Positions 6,986-15,697 of a DNA stretch of 64,000 nucleotides are shown piece by piece. A program made the translations under genes and the position numbers. Numbering within the stretch: position 1 is the stretch's first letter; each line of letters begins with the position of its first letter. This DNA comes from Mycolicibacter algericus DSM 45454 (lineage in GTDB: Bacteria; Actinomycetota; Actinomycetes; Mycobacteriales; Mycobacteriaceae): positions 1 through 64,000 of the forward strand of contig NZ_MVHC01000009.1 of NCBI RefSeq assembly GCF_002086455.1, written 5' to 3'. The notes under the pieces are model-generated. The model searched no databases. It was not told where the DNA came from and saw only the letters and a list, made by a program, of their open reading frames with translations.

Positions 6986-8164
6986 ATGACCGACGTGCAC
7001 GTGGCACCGGCGGTGCCGCACTTCGCTTACACTGACCTGCCGATGGCCCGCGATCGTGGTGAAGGGTGGGCGGCGCTGCGCGATCTCGGGCCCGTGGTGT
7101 ACGGCGAGGGCGCCTACTACCTCACCCGTCGCGATGATGTGCTTGCCGCGCTGCGTGACTGGGAGGTCTTCTCCTCGAGGATCCCCTACGGCGACATGAT
7201 CAGCCCGGTTCCGCTGGTGCCATTGGGGTTCGACCCGCCCGACCACACCCGGTACCGGCAGCTGCTACATCGCTACTTCAGCCCCCAGACCCTGATGGCT
7301 CTGCTGCCATCGTTGCAGTCGCAGGCCGCCGAGCTCATCGCCGGGATCGCCGAGCACGACTGGTGTGAGGTGATGGCCGAATTGGCCACTCCCTACCCAT
7401 CGCAGGTGTTCCTCACGCTGTTCGGTCTGCCCCTGGAGGATCGGGACCGCCTGGTCGCCTGGAAGAACGCGATTATCGCGTTGAGTCTGACCGACGACCC
7501 CGCCAGCGTGGACCTGACCCCGACAGTGGAGCTGTTCGGCTACCTCACCGAAGCGGTTGCCCGCCAACGCAAGGAACCACGGCCCGGCATTCTCTCGGAA
7601 GTCTTGCACGGCGCAGACCCGCTCGACGACGACGAGGCCACCGGACTGTCCCTGGTGTTCGTGCTGGCCGGGCTGGACACCGTCACCGCCATGATCGGCA
7701 TGACGATGCTGGAACTGGCCCGCCGGCCCGGGTTGCGTGCGGAATTGCGCGCCGACCCCGACGGTGTCGCGGTCTTCGTCGAGGAGATGATCCGCCTCGA
7801 ACCTGCGGCACCCGTCGTCGGGCGAGCGACCACCCGCCCGGTCACCGTCGCCGGCATTGAGATTCCCGCGGGCGCCCAGGTCCGCCTCTGCCTCGGTGCG
7901 ATCAATCGAGACGGCAGCGACGAGTTTTCCGGGGGCAAGCTCGTCCTCGACGGAAAGGTGCACAAACACTGGGGATTCGGCGGCGGACCACACCGCTGTC
8001 TGGGCTCACACCTCGCTCGGATGGAGCTCAAACTCGTGGTTTCGGAATGGTTGGCCCGCATTCCCGATTTCGGGGTCGCGCCGGGTTTCGTGCCCGAGAT
8101 CACCTGGCCGTCGGCGACGTGCTCGCTGCCGGCGCTGCCACTCAGGCTCGGGCCGGACTCATGA
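6986..8164 (+). CDS. Cytochrome P450
   Basis: A 392-residue soluble P450. The I-helix oxygen-activation motif is AGLDTV (AGxDT), the K-helix is EEMIR (ExxR), and the haem loop is GFGGGPHRCLG with C338 as axial ligand. The meander is atypical: the usual NRDP...F region reads NRDGSDEFSGG. It is the last gene of the membrane cluster operon, 6 bases after the single-pass protein, which ties a soluble monooxygenase to the NorQ/NorD-like system. The substrate is unknown. It overlaps the convergent ligase gene by 6 bases. Confidence 0.92.
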   Translation: MTDVHVAPAVPHFAYTDLPMARDRGEGWAALRDLGPVVYGEGAYYLTRRDDVLAALRDWEVFSSRIPYGDMISPVPLVPLGFDPPDHTRYRQLLHRYFSPQTLMALLPSLQSQAAELIAGIAEHDWCEVMAELATPYPSQVFLTLFGLPLEDRDRLVAWKNAIIALSLTDDPASVDLTPTVELFGYLTEAVARQRKEPRPGILSEVLHGADPLDDDEATGLSLVFVLAGLDTVTAMIGMTMLELARRPGLRAELRADPDGVAVFVEEMIRLEPAAPVVGRATTRPVTVAGIEIPAGAQVRLCLGAINRDGSDEFSGGKLVLDGKVHKHWGFGGGPHRCLGSHLARMELKLVVSEWLARIPDFGVAPGFVPEITWPSATCSLPALPLRLGPDS

Positions 8165-9637
8165 CCGCCGCGTCTCGAACAGCGCCGCGACATCGGCGGG
8201 CCGCACTTTGAGCGCGGCATTGCGCGGCAGTTGTTCGACGACGACGATCGCCACCGGCACATGATGGCTGGGAAGCGCGTCGCGCACCAAGGTCTTCAGG
8301 TCGTCCTCCGACGGCTTCCCGCCACTGTGCCGCAGCTCGACGGCCGCTACCGGGACTTGACCCAGGCGTGTATCAGGGAGCCCGATCACACAGGCGTCCC
8401 GCACCGCCGGATGTGACACCAACACCGCGCGCACCGTTTCCGGCAGGACCTTGAAACCGCCGCGGTTGATCGCGCCATCCGCCCGCCCGTGAATCGTGAC
8501 GAAACCGTCAGCATCCACCGAGGCGAGATCGGTGGTGCGGATCCACTCCGGTCCGATCACCTGCACTCGGGCTTCGAGAAGGCCGTGCCTACCGGTCGGC
8601 AGTACCGTGCCGGTGTCCGCATCCACGAGGCGAACCTGCACGCCCGGCAGTGGCCTGCCCGAGCTGTCCGGCTTGGTGTCGCGGTAGCGCTGGTAGTCCT
8701 CCGGGGTCCAGGCACAAACCGAGCCGGCGAATTCCGTTGCGCCGTACGCCCACAGCAGCGGTATGCCGTAGCGGCTCTCGAACTCCTCGCGCAACCGCGG
8801 CGTCAGCGGGCCGGACCCGCCGGGCAGGTACTCCAGTGAGGCCAGATCCGCCTTGGCGACGTCGGCGTCGAGCAGCATGCGCAGTATCGCCGGCTGCACA
8901 CCGGTCCGTTTAATCCGGTAGGTCTTGACTGCCCGCACCCACTCGGCGACGGCGAACTTCTCCAGCAGCACCATCCGCTTGCCGGTGTAGGGGCCGACCA
9001 GCAGTTGGCACACACCGATGCTGCCGAACGGCCAGTACACCAGTTCGGGCGGATCGTCGGGGGCGGGGTGCTGCCCCACGGTCATGGTCAGCACCGTGTG
9101 CTGCAGTGCCGACGTCGATACCGGCACCCGTTTGGGCGCCCCGGTAGTGCCGCTGGTCAAGATGTGCAGTCCGGGTGCGAGCCTGCCGCCGGGCGCTGCA
9201 TCGCCGACTTGCCGTCGCGCAGCGATGGTTTCGACACCGATCGGCTCGGGAATGAGCCCGATCCCGGCCGATCCGACATGCGTGACGGCGTTGCGCACCG
9301 GTCCGGTCCAGTCCTGCTGATCGGCCAGGATCGCCGGCAGCCGCAGCGCGCCGATATCGCGGGCAATGGAGTCCGGTGATTGGTAGGAGTAGATCATCGC
9401 GACCGGACGACCGGCGGCGATGAAGCCCAGGATGACCGCGGCGTGCGGGACCCGGTTGCGCACCACCACGCCCACCGGATCGCCGGGTGCGACACCCGCC
9501 CGGTCCAGCTGGTCGTCGACAGCTGCGATGTAGCCGGTGATGTCGTTGCCGGAGTACCACTTCCGTTCGAACTCGATGCATGGTGCCGCGCCGTAGCCGT
9601 GCAGGCCCGCGGACAGCGTTGCGCAGAACCGGTCCAT
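8159..9637 (-). CDS. Acyl-CoA ligase (AMP-binding), PKR subtype
   Basis: A 492-residue adenylate-forming ligase. The P-loop reads TSGTTGAPKRV, with R instead of the usual G after PK; the same change appears in the ligase at 18715-20181, so the two are probably one subfamily. The catalytic lysine region is NAALKVRP, lacking the normal glycine before the lysine. Starting at 9637 (MDRFCATL) removes 23 unlikely residues that overlap the upstream SDR gene. It follows that SDR by 7 bases in a minus-strand operon with an acyl-CoA dehydrogenase. Confidence 0.87.
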   Translation of the reverse strand: MDRFCATLSAGLHGYGAAPCIEFERKWYSGNDITGYIAAVDDQLDRAGVAPGDPVGVVVRNRVPHAAVILGFIAAGRPVAMIYSYQSPDSIARDIGALRLPAILADQQDWTGPVRNAVTHVGSAGIGLIPEPIGVETIAARRQVGDAAPGGRLAPGLHILTSGTTGAPKRVPVSTSALQHTVLTMTVGQHPAPDDPPELVYWPFGSIGVCQLLVGPYTGKRMVLLEKFAVAEWVRAVKTYRIKRTGVQPAILRMLLDADVAKADLASLEYLPGGSGPLTPRLREEFESRYGIPLLWAYGATEFAGSVCAWTPEDYQRYRDTKPDSSGRPLPGVQVRLVDADTGTVLPTGRHGLLEARVQVIGPEWIRTTDLASVDADGFVTIHGRADGAINRGGFKVLPETVRAVLVSHPAVRDACVIGLPDTRLGQVPVAAVELRHSGGKPSEDDLKTLVRDALPSHHVPVAIVVVEQLPRNAALKVRPADVAALFETRRS

Positions 9638-9644
9638 GGCCGCC

Positions 9645-10466
9645 TCAGTACTGGGTGCAGCCCTGATCCACCGGAATCGCGGCGGCGGTGACCAGGTGGG
9701 AGTCACCGCTGGCCAGCCAGCACACCGTGCCGGCGATGTCTTCCGGCTCGGCCACCCAAGTGGGCAGGAAAGGCGTGAGCATCTGCGAGAGTTGCGGATT
9801 AGTCTCCATCGCCTGCCCCAGTGCGCTGACCATGTCGCCGGTACCCATGTCGGTGTTGACCGGGCCGGGGTGCACGCTGTTGACCCGGATCCCGTGCTTG
9901 CCCAGTTCGGCGGCGAACGCGCGGGCCATGCCGGTGACGGCGTGCTTGCTGGCGGTGTAGTGCACCATGAACGGCTGCATCTTGATGCCGGCCGCCGAGC
10001 TGATCAAGATGACCGAGCCGCCGCGACCTCCGTCGATGATGTGTTGCGCACCGGCCATCACGGTGTTCCAGGTGCCGGTCACATTGATATCCAGCACATC
10101 GCGAAAGTTCTCCGGGGTGATGGCATCCCAGGCCTGCGGGGCTGCGACACCGGCATTGGCGACGATGATGTCCAGCCTTCCCAGCGCGGACACCCCGGCG
10201 ACGACCACCTCCCGCAGCCCGTCGTAGTCGCGGGTGTCGACCACCGAGGACACGATGCGCCGACCGGTGGCTTCCACCAGTCGTACCGTTTCGGCCAGAT
10301 CCTCCGGGCTTGCCGGGTCGTAGGGTACGCAGTCCGGGAGTTTGCCCGCCACGTCGATTGCGATGATGTCGGCGCCCTCGCTGGCCATGCGCACCGCGTG
10401 CGCGCGCCCCTGCCCGCGTGCGGCTCCGGTGATGAACGCGACCCGGTCGGTCAATCGTCCCGTCAT
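9645..10466 (-). CDS. Mycofactocin-type SDR dehydrogenase
   Basis: A 273-residue short-chain dehydrogenase. The nucleotide site TGAARGQGRAHAVR and the ADIIAIDV segment match SDRs known to hold a non-exchangeable NAD and depend on mycofactocin as external acceptor. The catalytic YTASK is present and the NAG motif reads VANAG. It probably oxidises a secondary alcohol or hydroxyacyl intermediate. It is the middle gene of a three-gene minus-strand operon. No mycofactocin genes lie in the window. Confidence 0.87.
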   Translation of the reverse strand: MTGRLTDRVAFITGAARGQGRAHAVRMASEGADIIAIDVAGKLPDCVPYDPASPEDLAETVRLVEATGRRIVSSVVDTRDYDGLREVVVAGVSALGRLDIIVANAGVAAPQAWDAITPENFRDVLDINVTGTWNTVMAGAQHIIDGGRGGSVILISSAAGIKMQPFMVHYTASKHAVTGMARAFAAELGKHGIRVNSVHPGPVNTDMGTGDMVSALGQAMETNPQLSQMLTPFLPTWVAEPEDIAGTVCWLASGDSHLVTAAAIPVDQGCTQY

Positions 10467-10488
10467 GCCTGATCCCTCCCTTGTCGAT

Positions 10489-11652
10489 TCATGTCTGCCG
10501 CTGAGCGGCTTTGACCAGACCCGAGCCGATGATCAGCCGTTGGATCTCGCTGGTGCCCTCATACAGGCGCAGCAGCCGGACATCGCGGTAAATGCGTTCG
10601 ACCGGTACTCCGCGCATGTAACCGGTGCCGCCGTGGACCTGTACCGCGAGATCGGCGACCTTGCCGGCCATCTCGGTGCAGAACAGCTTCGCCGCCGACG
10701 GCGCGATTCGGCGGTCTTCCTCGGTGACCCACTTGCGCGCGGCGTCACGAACCATGGCGCGGCCGGCCAAAACGCCGGTCTGCTGGTCGGCCAGCATCGC
10801 CTGCACCAGTTGAAAGCTGCCGATCGGGGTGCCGCCCTGGGTGGCGGTGGCCGCATAACCGACCGACTCGTCGAGAGCGCGCTGGGCGGCGCCGACCGCC
10901 AGCGCGGCGATGTGCACCCGGCCGCGCGCCAGCGAGGTCAATGCAGCCCGGTAGCCGAGATCCTCGCTGCCGCCGACCAGCGCCGCATCGGAGACGCGTA
11001 CGCCGGTGAAGCTCACGTCGGCCGTCCATGCCCCTTCTTGGCCCATCTTGGCGTCCTTGACGCCGACCTCGACCCCGTCGGCGCCGGCGGGCACCAGGAA
11101 GACCGCGATACCGGCGCCCTGCTCGTCGGCCGGGCGGGTGCGGGCGAAGACGATGAACAACTCGGCCGTGGGCGCGTTGGTGATGAACCGCTTCTGGCCG
11201 GAGATCAGCCAGTCCGAACCGTCGCGGACCGCCTTGGTCAGCAGTCCGGCCGGGTTGGAGCCCGCACCCGGTTCGGTGAGCGCGAAGGAGGCCACGACGT
11301 CACCGGTGGCAATGGGGGCCAGCCAGCGGCTCTTCTGTTCCTGCGTGCCGAACCCGACCAGCACCTGACCGGCGATGCCGTTGTTGGTGCCGAACATCGA
11401 GCGCACCGCCAGCGACGTGTAGCCCAACTCCATGGCCAACTCGACGTCCTGGGTGAGGTCCAGGCCCAGCCCGCCCCACTGCTGCGGGATGGCGTAGCCG
11501 AACAGGCCCATCGCCTTGGCCTGTTCGCGCAGATCGTCGGGAACGCGGTCCTCGGCGAGGATCTCGGCCTCGCGCGGAACCACCGAGCTACGAACGAAAT
11601 GGCGGGTCTGGGCCAGAATCTCGGCGAAATCCTCGTCGCTGACTTCACTCAT
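10489..11652 (-). CDS. Acyl-CoA dehydrogenase (FadE)
   Basis: A 387-residue FAD-dependent acyl-CoA dehydrogenase introducing the alpha-beta double bond of an acyl-CoA. The motif FALTEPGAGS (FAD/substrate loop), the GGTGYMRGVPVERIYRD region and LYEGTSEIQ are clear; the catalytic base is E365 of YEGTSE. It is a full-length homotetramer type. First gene of the minus-strand operon, transcribed away from an SDR gene across a palindromic promoter region. Confidence 0.92.
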   Translation of the reverse strand: MSEVSDEDFAEILAQTRHFVRSSVVPREAEILAEDRVPDDLREQAKAMGLFGYAIPQQWGGLGLDLTQDVELAMELGYTSLAVRSMFGTNNGIAGQVLVGFGTQEQKSRWLAPIATGDVVASFALTEPGAGSNPAGLLTKAVRDGSDWLISGQKRFITNAPTAELFIVFARTRPADEQGAGIAVFLVPAGADGVEVGVKDAKMGQEGAWTADVSFTGVRVSDAALVGGSEDLGYRAALTSLARGRVHIAALAVGAAQRALDESVGYAATATQGGTPIGSFQLVQAMLADQQTGVLAGRAMVRDAARKWVTEEDRRIAPSAAKLFCTEMAGKVADLAVQVHGGTGYMRGVPVERIYRDVRLLRLYEGTSEIQRLIIGSGLVKAAQRQT

Positions 11653-11705
11653 CGACGCCGCTTCTCCTCACGTCCGACACTTTGAACGACCCGTTACCGA
11701 CGACG

Positions 11706-11724
11706 ATCATATATGAAATATGAT
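11706..11724. promoter_or_regulatory. Inverted repeat ATCATAT-N5-ATATGAT
   Basis: Perfect 7-bp arms around ATGAA, in the 105-base gap between the divergent FadE (start 11652) and SDR (start 11758) genes. AT-rich in a GC-rich setting and centrally placed, it looks like an operator controlling both directions. The GntR regulator encoded at 14972, at the end of the rightward operon, is one candidate binder. Confidence 0.55.
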
Positions 11725-11757
11725 GCTGCAAACATCTCACAGAAGGCGGGTGATCGA

Positions 11758-12498
11758 GTGTCCTTGCTGACCGGTCAAACAGCGGTCGTCACCGGCGGCG
11801 CCCAGGGGCTGGGCTACGCGATTGCGGAGCGATTCATCGCCGAAGGCGCCCGGGTGGTGCTCGGCGACGTGAATCTGGCGGCCACCGAGGAGGCCGCTGC
11901 GCAGTTGGGGGGATTCGAGGTAGCGCGAGCGGTGCGTTGCGATGTCACCAGTTCCGCCGAGGTCGACGCGTTGGTCGCCGCCGCGGTGGAGATGTTCGGC
12001 GGGCTGGACATCATGGTGAACAACGCCGGCATCACCCGCGACGCCACCATGCGCAAGATGACCGAGGAGCAGTTCGACCAGGTGATCTCGGTGCACCTCA
12101 AGGGCACCTGGAACGGACTGCGGGCGGCCGCTGCGATCATGCGGGAGCAGAAGCGCGGCGCCATTGTCAACATGTCCTCGATCTCGGGCAAGGTCGGCAT
12201 GGTCGGACAGACGAATTACTCGGCTGCCAAGGCCGGCATCGTCGGCATGACCAAGGCGGCCAGCAAGGAGCTGGCCTACCTGGGGGTGCGGGTGAACGCG
12301 ATCCAGCCGGGGCTGATCCGATCGGCGATGACCGAGGCGATGCCGCAGCGCATCTGGGACTCCAAGGTGGCCGAGGTGCCACTGGGCCGGGCTGGGGAGC
12401 CCGATGAGGTGGCCAACGTCGCGCTGTTCCTGGCCTCCGGGATGTCGTCCTACATGACCGGCACGGTGCTCGAGGTGACCGGCGGCAGGCACCTGTGA
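11758..12498 (+). CDS. FabG-like SDR reductase
   Basis: A 246-residue classical SDR with [12 protein letters not shown] (NAD(P) site), NNAGIT, and the catalytic Y-x3-K in NYSAAKAG. It resembles 3-oxoacyl-ACP/CoA reductases and 3-hydroxyacyl-CoA dehydrogenases. GTG 11758 follows a ribosome site (AGAAGGCGGG), whereas the longer ATG at 11713 would start inside the palindrome. It probably performs the third step of beta-oxidation in an operon with the following thiolase and FadE. Confidence 0.85.
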   Translation: MSLLTGQTAVVTGGAQGLGYAIAERFIAEGARVVLGDVNLAATEEAAAQLGGFEVARAVRCDVTSSAEVDALVAAAVEMFGGLDIMVNNAGITRDATMRKMTEEQFDQVISVHLKGTWNGLRAAAAIMREQKRGAIVNMSSISGKVGMVGQTNYSAAKAGIVGMTKAASKELAYLGVRVNAIQPGLIRSAMTEAMPQRIWDSKVAEVPLGRAGEPDEVANVALFLASGMSSYMTGTVLEVTGGRHL

Positions 12499-12503
12499 GT
12501 GGC

Positions 12504-12558
12504 GCGAGCAGACGTGAAAGCCCCCAAATCGGGCCGAAAATGGGGGCTTTTACGTCTG
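12504..12558. repeat. Palindromic intergenic element, copy 1
   Basis: A long hairpin: the arm at 12509-12526 pairs with 12541-12558 at 17 of 18 positions around a 14-base loop. The left flank GCGAGCAGACrTGAAAG is shared with the element at 49951-50012. It lies between the SDR and thiolase genes of one operon. It could act as a terminator, attenuator or RNA processing site. Confidence 0.7.
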
Positions 12559-12575
12559 GTCGGCCGAGGGAGGCG

Positions 12576-13778
12576 GTGATCTGCGAACCGGTCCGTACCC
12601 CGATCGGCCGCTACGGCGGGATGTTCGCCTCGCTGACCGCCGTCGAGCTCGGTGTCGCCGCGCTCAAAGGCCTGCTGGACCGCACCGGGCTGCCCGCCGA
12701 CGCGATCGATGACGTGGTGCTCGGCCACTGCTATCCCAATAGTGAGGCACCGGCCATCGGACGGGTGGTCGCGCTGGATTCCGGTCTGCCGGTGACGGTT
12801 CCGGGCATGCAGGTCGACCGCCGCTGCGGCTCCGGGCTGCAGGCGGTGCTGCAGGCCTGCCTGCAGGTGAGCAGCGGCGACTGCGACGTGGTGATCGCCG
12901 GCGGCGCGGAGAGCATGAGCAACGTGGCGTTCTACTCCACCGACATGCGCTGGGGCGGGGCCCGCGGCGGGGTCCGGATACACGACGGCCTGGCACGTGG
13001 CCGCACCACCGCCGGCGGCCGGGACTACCCGGTGCCCGGCGGCATGCTGGAGACCGCCGAGAACCTGCGCCGGGAGTACGGCATCTCCCGCGCCGAGCAG
13101 GACGAGCTGGCGGTGTCCTCGCACCGGCGCGCGGTGGCGGCCCAGCGGTCCGGCGTGCTGGCCGAGGAGATCATCGGCGTCACCGTGCGCTCCCGCGCGG
13201 GCGAGGAGTTCATCGACACCGACGAGCATCCCCGGTCCGAGACCTCGATGGAGTCGCTGGCCAAGCTGAAGCCGGTGCTGGGCAAGAGTGATCCGGACGC
13301 CACTGTCACCGCCGGCAACTCCAGCGGCCAGAACGACGCGGCGTCGATGTGCGTGGTGACCACCCGCGAAAAGGCCGAGCAGCTGGGCCTGACCCCGTTG
13401 GTGCGCCTGGTGTCGTGGGGTGTCGCGGGAGTCGCGCCCAATGTCATGGGGATCGGGCCGGTGCCCGCCACCGACGTCGCGTTGGGCAAGGCCGGGCTGC
13501 GGTTGTCCGACATCGACCTCATCGAGCTCAATGAGGCGTTCGCAGCGCAGGCACTCGCGGTGATGGCCGCATGGGAGTTCGGCGCCGCCGACCGGGAACG
13601 AACCAACGTGCACGGTTCGGGAATCTCGCTGGGGCATCCGGTCGGCGCGACCGGTGGGCGAATGCTGGCCACGCTGGCCCGCGAGCTCAACCGGCGCGGC
13701 GCCCGCTATGGACTGGAGACCATGTGCATCGGCGGCGGCCAAGGGCTCGCCGCCGTCTTCGAAAGGGTCGGGCCGTGA
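12576..13778 (+). CDS. Thiolase (acetyl-CoA acyltransferase)
   Basis: A 400-residue thiolase ending a beta-oxidation cycle by CoA-dependent cleavage. The nucleophile C84 lies in DRRCGSGLQ; the C-terminal SLGHPVGATG histidine and CIGGGQG cysteine are present. The open frame starts at 12495, but GTG 12576 is chosen: it has a GAGGGAGG ribosome site, matches the normal thiolase N-terminus (VICEPVRTPIG), and the extra 27 codons would run through a hairpin. Its stop overlaps the next start (GTGA). Confidence 0.9.
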   Translation: MICEPVRTPIGRYGGMFASLTAVELGVAALKGLLDRTGLPADAIDDVVLGHCYPNSEAPAIGRVVALDSGLPVTVPGMQVDRRCGSGLQAVLQACLQVSSGDCDVVIAGGAESMSNVAFYSTDMRWGGARGGVRIHDGLARGRTTAGGRDYPVPGGMLETAENLRREYGISRAEQDELAVSSHRRAVAAQRSGVLAEEIIGVTVRSRAGEEFIDTDEHPRSETSMESLAKLKPVLGKSDPDATVTAGNSSGQNDAASMCVVTTREKAEQLGLTPLVRLVSWGVAGVAPNVMGIGPVPATDVALGKAGLRLSDIDLIELNEAFAAQALAVMAAWEFGAADRERTNVHGSGISLGHPVGATGGRMLATLARELNRRGARYGLETMCIGGGQGLAAVFERVGP

Positions 13779-14968
13779 CCAAACTCGCACAAACCTTGGG
13801 GCTCACCGAGTTCCAGACCGAGATCCTCGACACCGTGCGCCGATTCGTGGACAAGGAAGTCATCCCGGCGGCCGGCGAGCTGGAGCGCACCGACACCTAT
13901 CCGCAGGCCATCGTGGACTCGATGCGGGAGATGGGCTTGTTCGGCCTGATGATCCCCGAGGAATACGGCGGCCTCGGCGAATCCCTGCTCACCTACGCGC
14001 TGTGCGTCGAGGAGTTGGCCCGCGGCTGGATGAGCGTCTCCGGTGTGCTGAACACCCATTTCATCGTCGCCTACATGTTGCGCCAACACGGCACCCACGA
14101 GCAGAAGCAGCGTTTCCTGCCGCGGATGGCCACCGGCGAGACCCGCGGTGCGTTCTCCATGTCCGAGCCCGAACTGGGGTCCGATGTCGCTGCGATCCGC
14201 ACCCGCGCCACCCGGCAGCCGGACGGCGGGTACGTCATCGACGGGCAGAAGATGTGGCTGACCAACGGCGGTAGCTCCACGTTGATCGCCGTACTGGTGC
14301 GCACCGACGAGGGCGCCGACAAGCCGCATCGCAACCTGACCGCTTTTCTGGTGGAGAAGCCGGTCGGCTTCGGCGAAGTCCTTCCCGGGCTGACGATTCC
14401 GGGCAAGCTCGATAAGCTCGGCTACAAGGGCATCGACACCACCGAGCTGATCTTCGACGGGTACGCCGCCGCCGCCGACGACGTGCTGGGCGGAGCGCCG
14501 GGTCAGGGTTTCTTCCAGATGATGGACGGCATCGAGGTGGGCCGGGTCAACGTCTCTGCGCGGGCCTGCGGGGTCGGTATCCGGGCGTTCGAGCTCGCGG
14601 TGCGCTACGCCCAGCAGCGCGAGACCTTCGGGAAACCCATCGCCGAGCACCAGGCGATCGCCTTCGAGCTCGCCGAGATGGCGACCAAAGTCGAAGCGGC
14701 GCACCTGATGATGGTCAACGCCGCCCGGCTCAAGGACTCCGGCGAACGTAACGACGTGGCCGCTGGGATGGCCAAATACCTGGCCAGCGAGTTCTGCTCG
14801 GAGGTCACCCAGCAGAGCTTCCGGATTCACGGCGGCTACGGCTACTCCAAGGAGTACGAGATCGAACGGCTGATGCGCGACGCGCCGTTCCTGCTGATCG
14901 GCGAGGGCACCAGCGAGATCCAGAAACAGATCATCAGCAAGCGACTGCTCGCCGACTACCGGGTCTGA
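13775..14968 (+). CDS. Acyl-CoA dehydrogenase (FadE)
   Basis: A 397-residue acyl-CoA dehydrogenase. The motif FSMSEPELGSD is the FAD/substrate loop, RIHGGYGYSKEYEIERLMRD the conserved C-terminal signature, and E377 of IGEGTSEIQ the predicted base. GTG 13775 overlaps the thiolase stop by 4 bases, so translation is coupled. Together with the preceding SDR and thiolase it covers most of one beta-oxidation round. Confidence 0.92.
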   Translation: MTKLAQTLGLTEFQTEILDTVRRFVDKEVIPAAGELERTDTYPQAIVDSMREMGLFGLMIPEEYGGLGESLLTYALCVEELARGWMSVSGVLNTHFIVAYMLRQHGTHEQKQRFLPRMATGETRGAFSMSEPELGSDVAAIRTRATRQPDGGYVIDGQKMWLTNGGSSTLIAVLVRTDEGADKPHRNLTAFLVEKPVGFGEVLPGLTIPGKLDKLGYKGIDTTELIFDGYAAAADDVLGGAPGQGFFQMMDGIEVGRVNVSARACGVGIRAFELAVRYAQQRETFGKPIAEHQAIAFELAEMATKVEAAHLMMVNAARLKDSGERNDVAAGMAKYLASEFCSEVTQQSFRIHGGYGYSKEYEIERLMRDAPFLLIGEGTSEIQKQIISKRLLADYRV

Positions 14969-14971
14969 GAA

Positions 14972-15679
14972 GTGGGCGCCCCCGATTTCCCGGTGCGGTC
15001 ACAGCTCTCCGACGATGTGGCCCGCTTCGTGCGCAAGCGAATCTTCAACGGGGACTATCTCGCCGGGCAGTATGTGCGGCTGGACCAGCTGGCGGCCGAG
15101 CTGGGTGTCAGCGTGACCCCGGTGCGCGAGGCATTGTTCGGCCTGCGCGCCGAGGGCCTGCTCGATCAGCAGCCGCATCGCGGATTCGTCGTGCTCCCGG
15201 TGACGCGGCGCGACATCACCGACGTCTCCGACGTCCAGGCGCACATCGGTGGCGAGCTCGCCGCGCGGGCGGCGGCCAACATCACCGACGACCAGCTACG
15301 CGAACTCGACGAGATCCAGGATCAGCTCGAAGGCGCCTACACCGCCGATGACGAAGAACGGGCGGTGCGGCTCAACCACGAGTTCCACCGTGCCATCAAT
15401 GTCGCCGCCGACTCGCCCAAGCTCGCCCAGCTGATGTACCAGATCACCCGGTACGCACCGGAATCGGTGTTTCCCACCGTGTCGGGCTGGCCGGCCAAAT
15501 CGACCAGGCACCACCGCGCCGTGCTGGCGGCGCTGGCCAAGCGCGACGAAGAACTGGCCCGCGCGGCGATGGCCGAGCATCTGGCTGCCGGTGCGGCCCC
15601 ACTGATCGATCACCTCGTCGAGCACGGTGTGGTGGAGTCGGCCAGCGGAGCGGGTCGGCGTCGGCGGCAACCAAGCTGA
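14972..15679 (+). CDS. GntR/FCD-family regulator
   Basis: A 235-residue regulator with an N-terminal winged helix (about 10-78; LDQLAAELGVSVTPVREAL) and a C-terminal all-helical FCD effector domain (about 85-220), where the usual histidines of the metal site are suggested by NHEFHRAI and STRHHRAVL. It starts with GTG 3 bases after the FadE gene, as last gene of the operon, so it probably regulates this unit in response to an acid or acyl-CoA. Confidence 0.87.
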   Translation: MGAPDFPVRSQLSDDVARFVRKRIFNGDYLAGQYVRLDQLAAELGVSVTPVREALFGLRAEGLLDQQPHRGFVVLPVTRRDITDVSDVQAHIGGELAARAAANITDDQLRELDEIQDQLEGAYTADDEERAVRLNHEFHRAINVAADSPKLAQLMYQITRYAPESVFPTVSGWPAKSTRHHRAVLAALAKRDEELARAAMAEHLAAGAAPLIDHLVEHGVVESASGAGRRRRQPS

Positions 15680-15697
15680 GGGCCGCCGTCAGCTGGC

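Noticed and set aside
12495..12575. N-terminal extension of the thiolase
   Set aside because: The codons run through a long hairpin and a better GTG with ribosome site lies at 12576.
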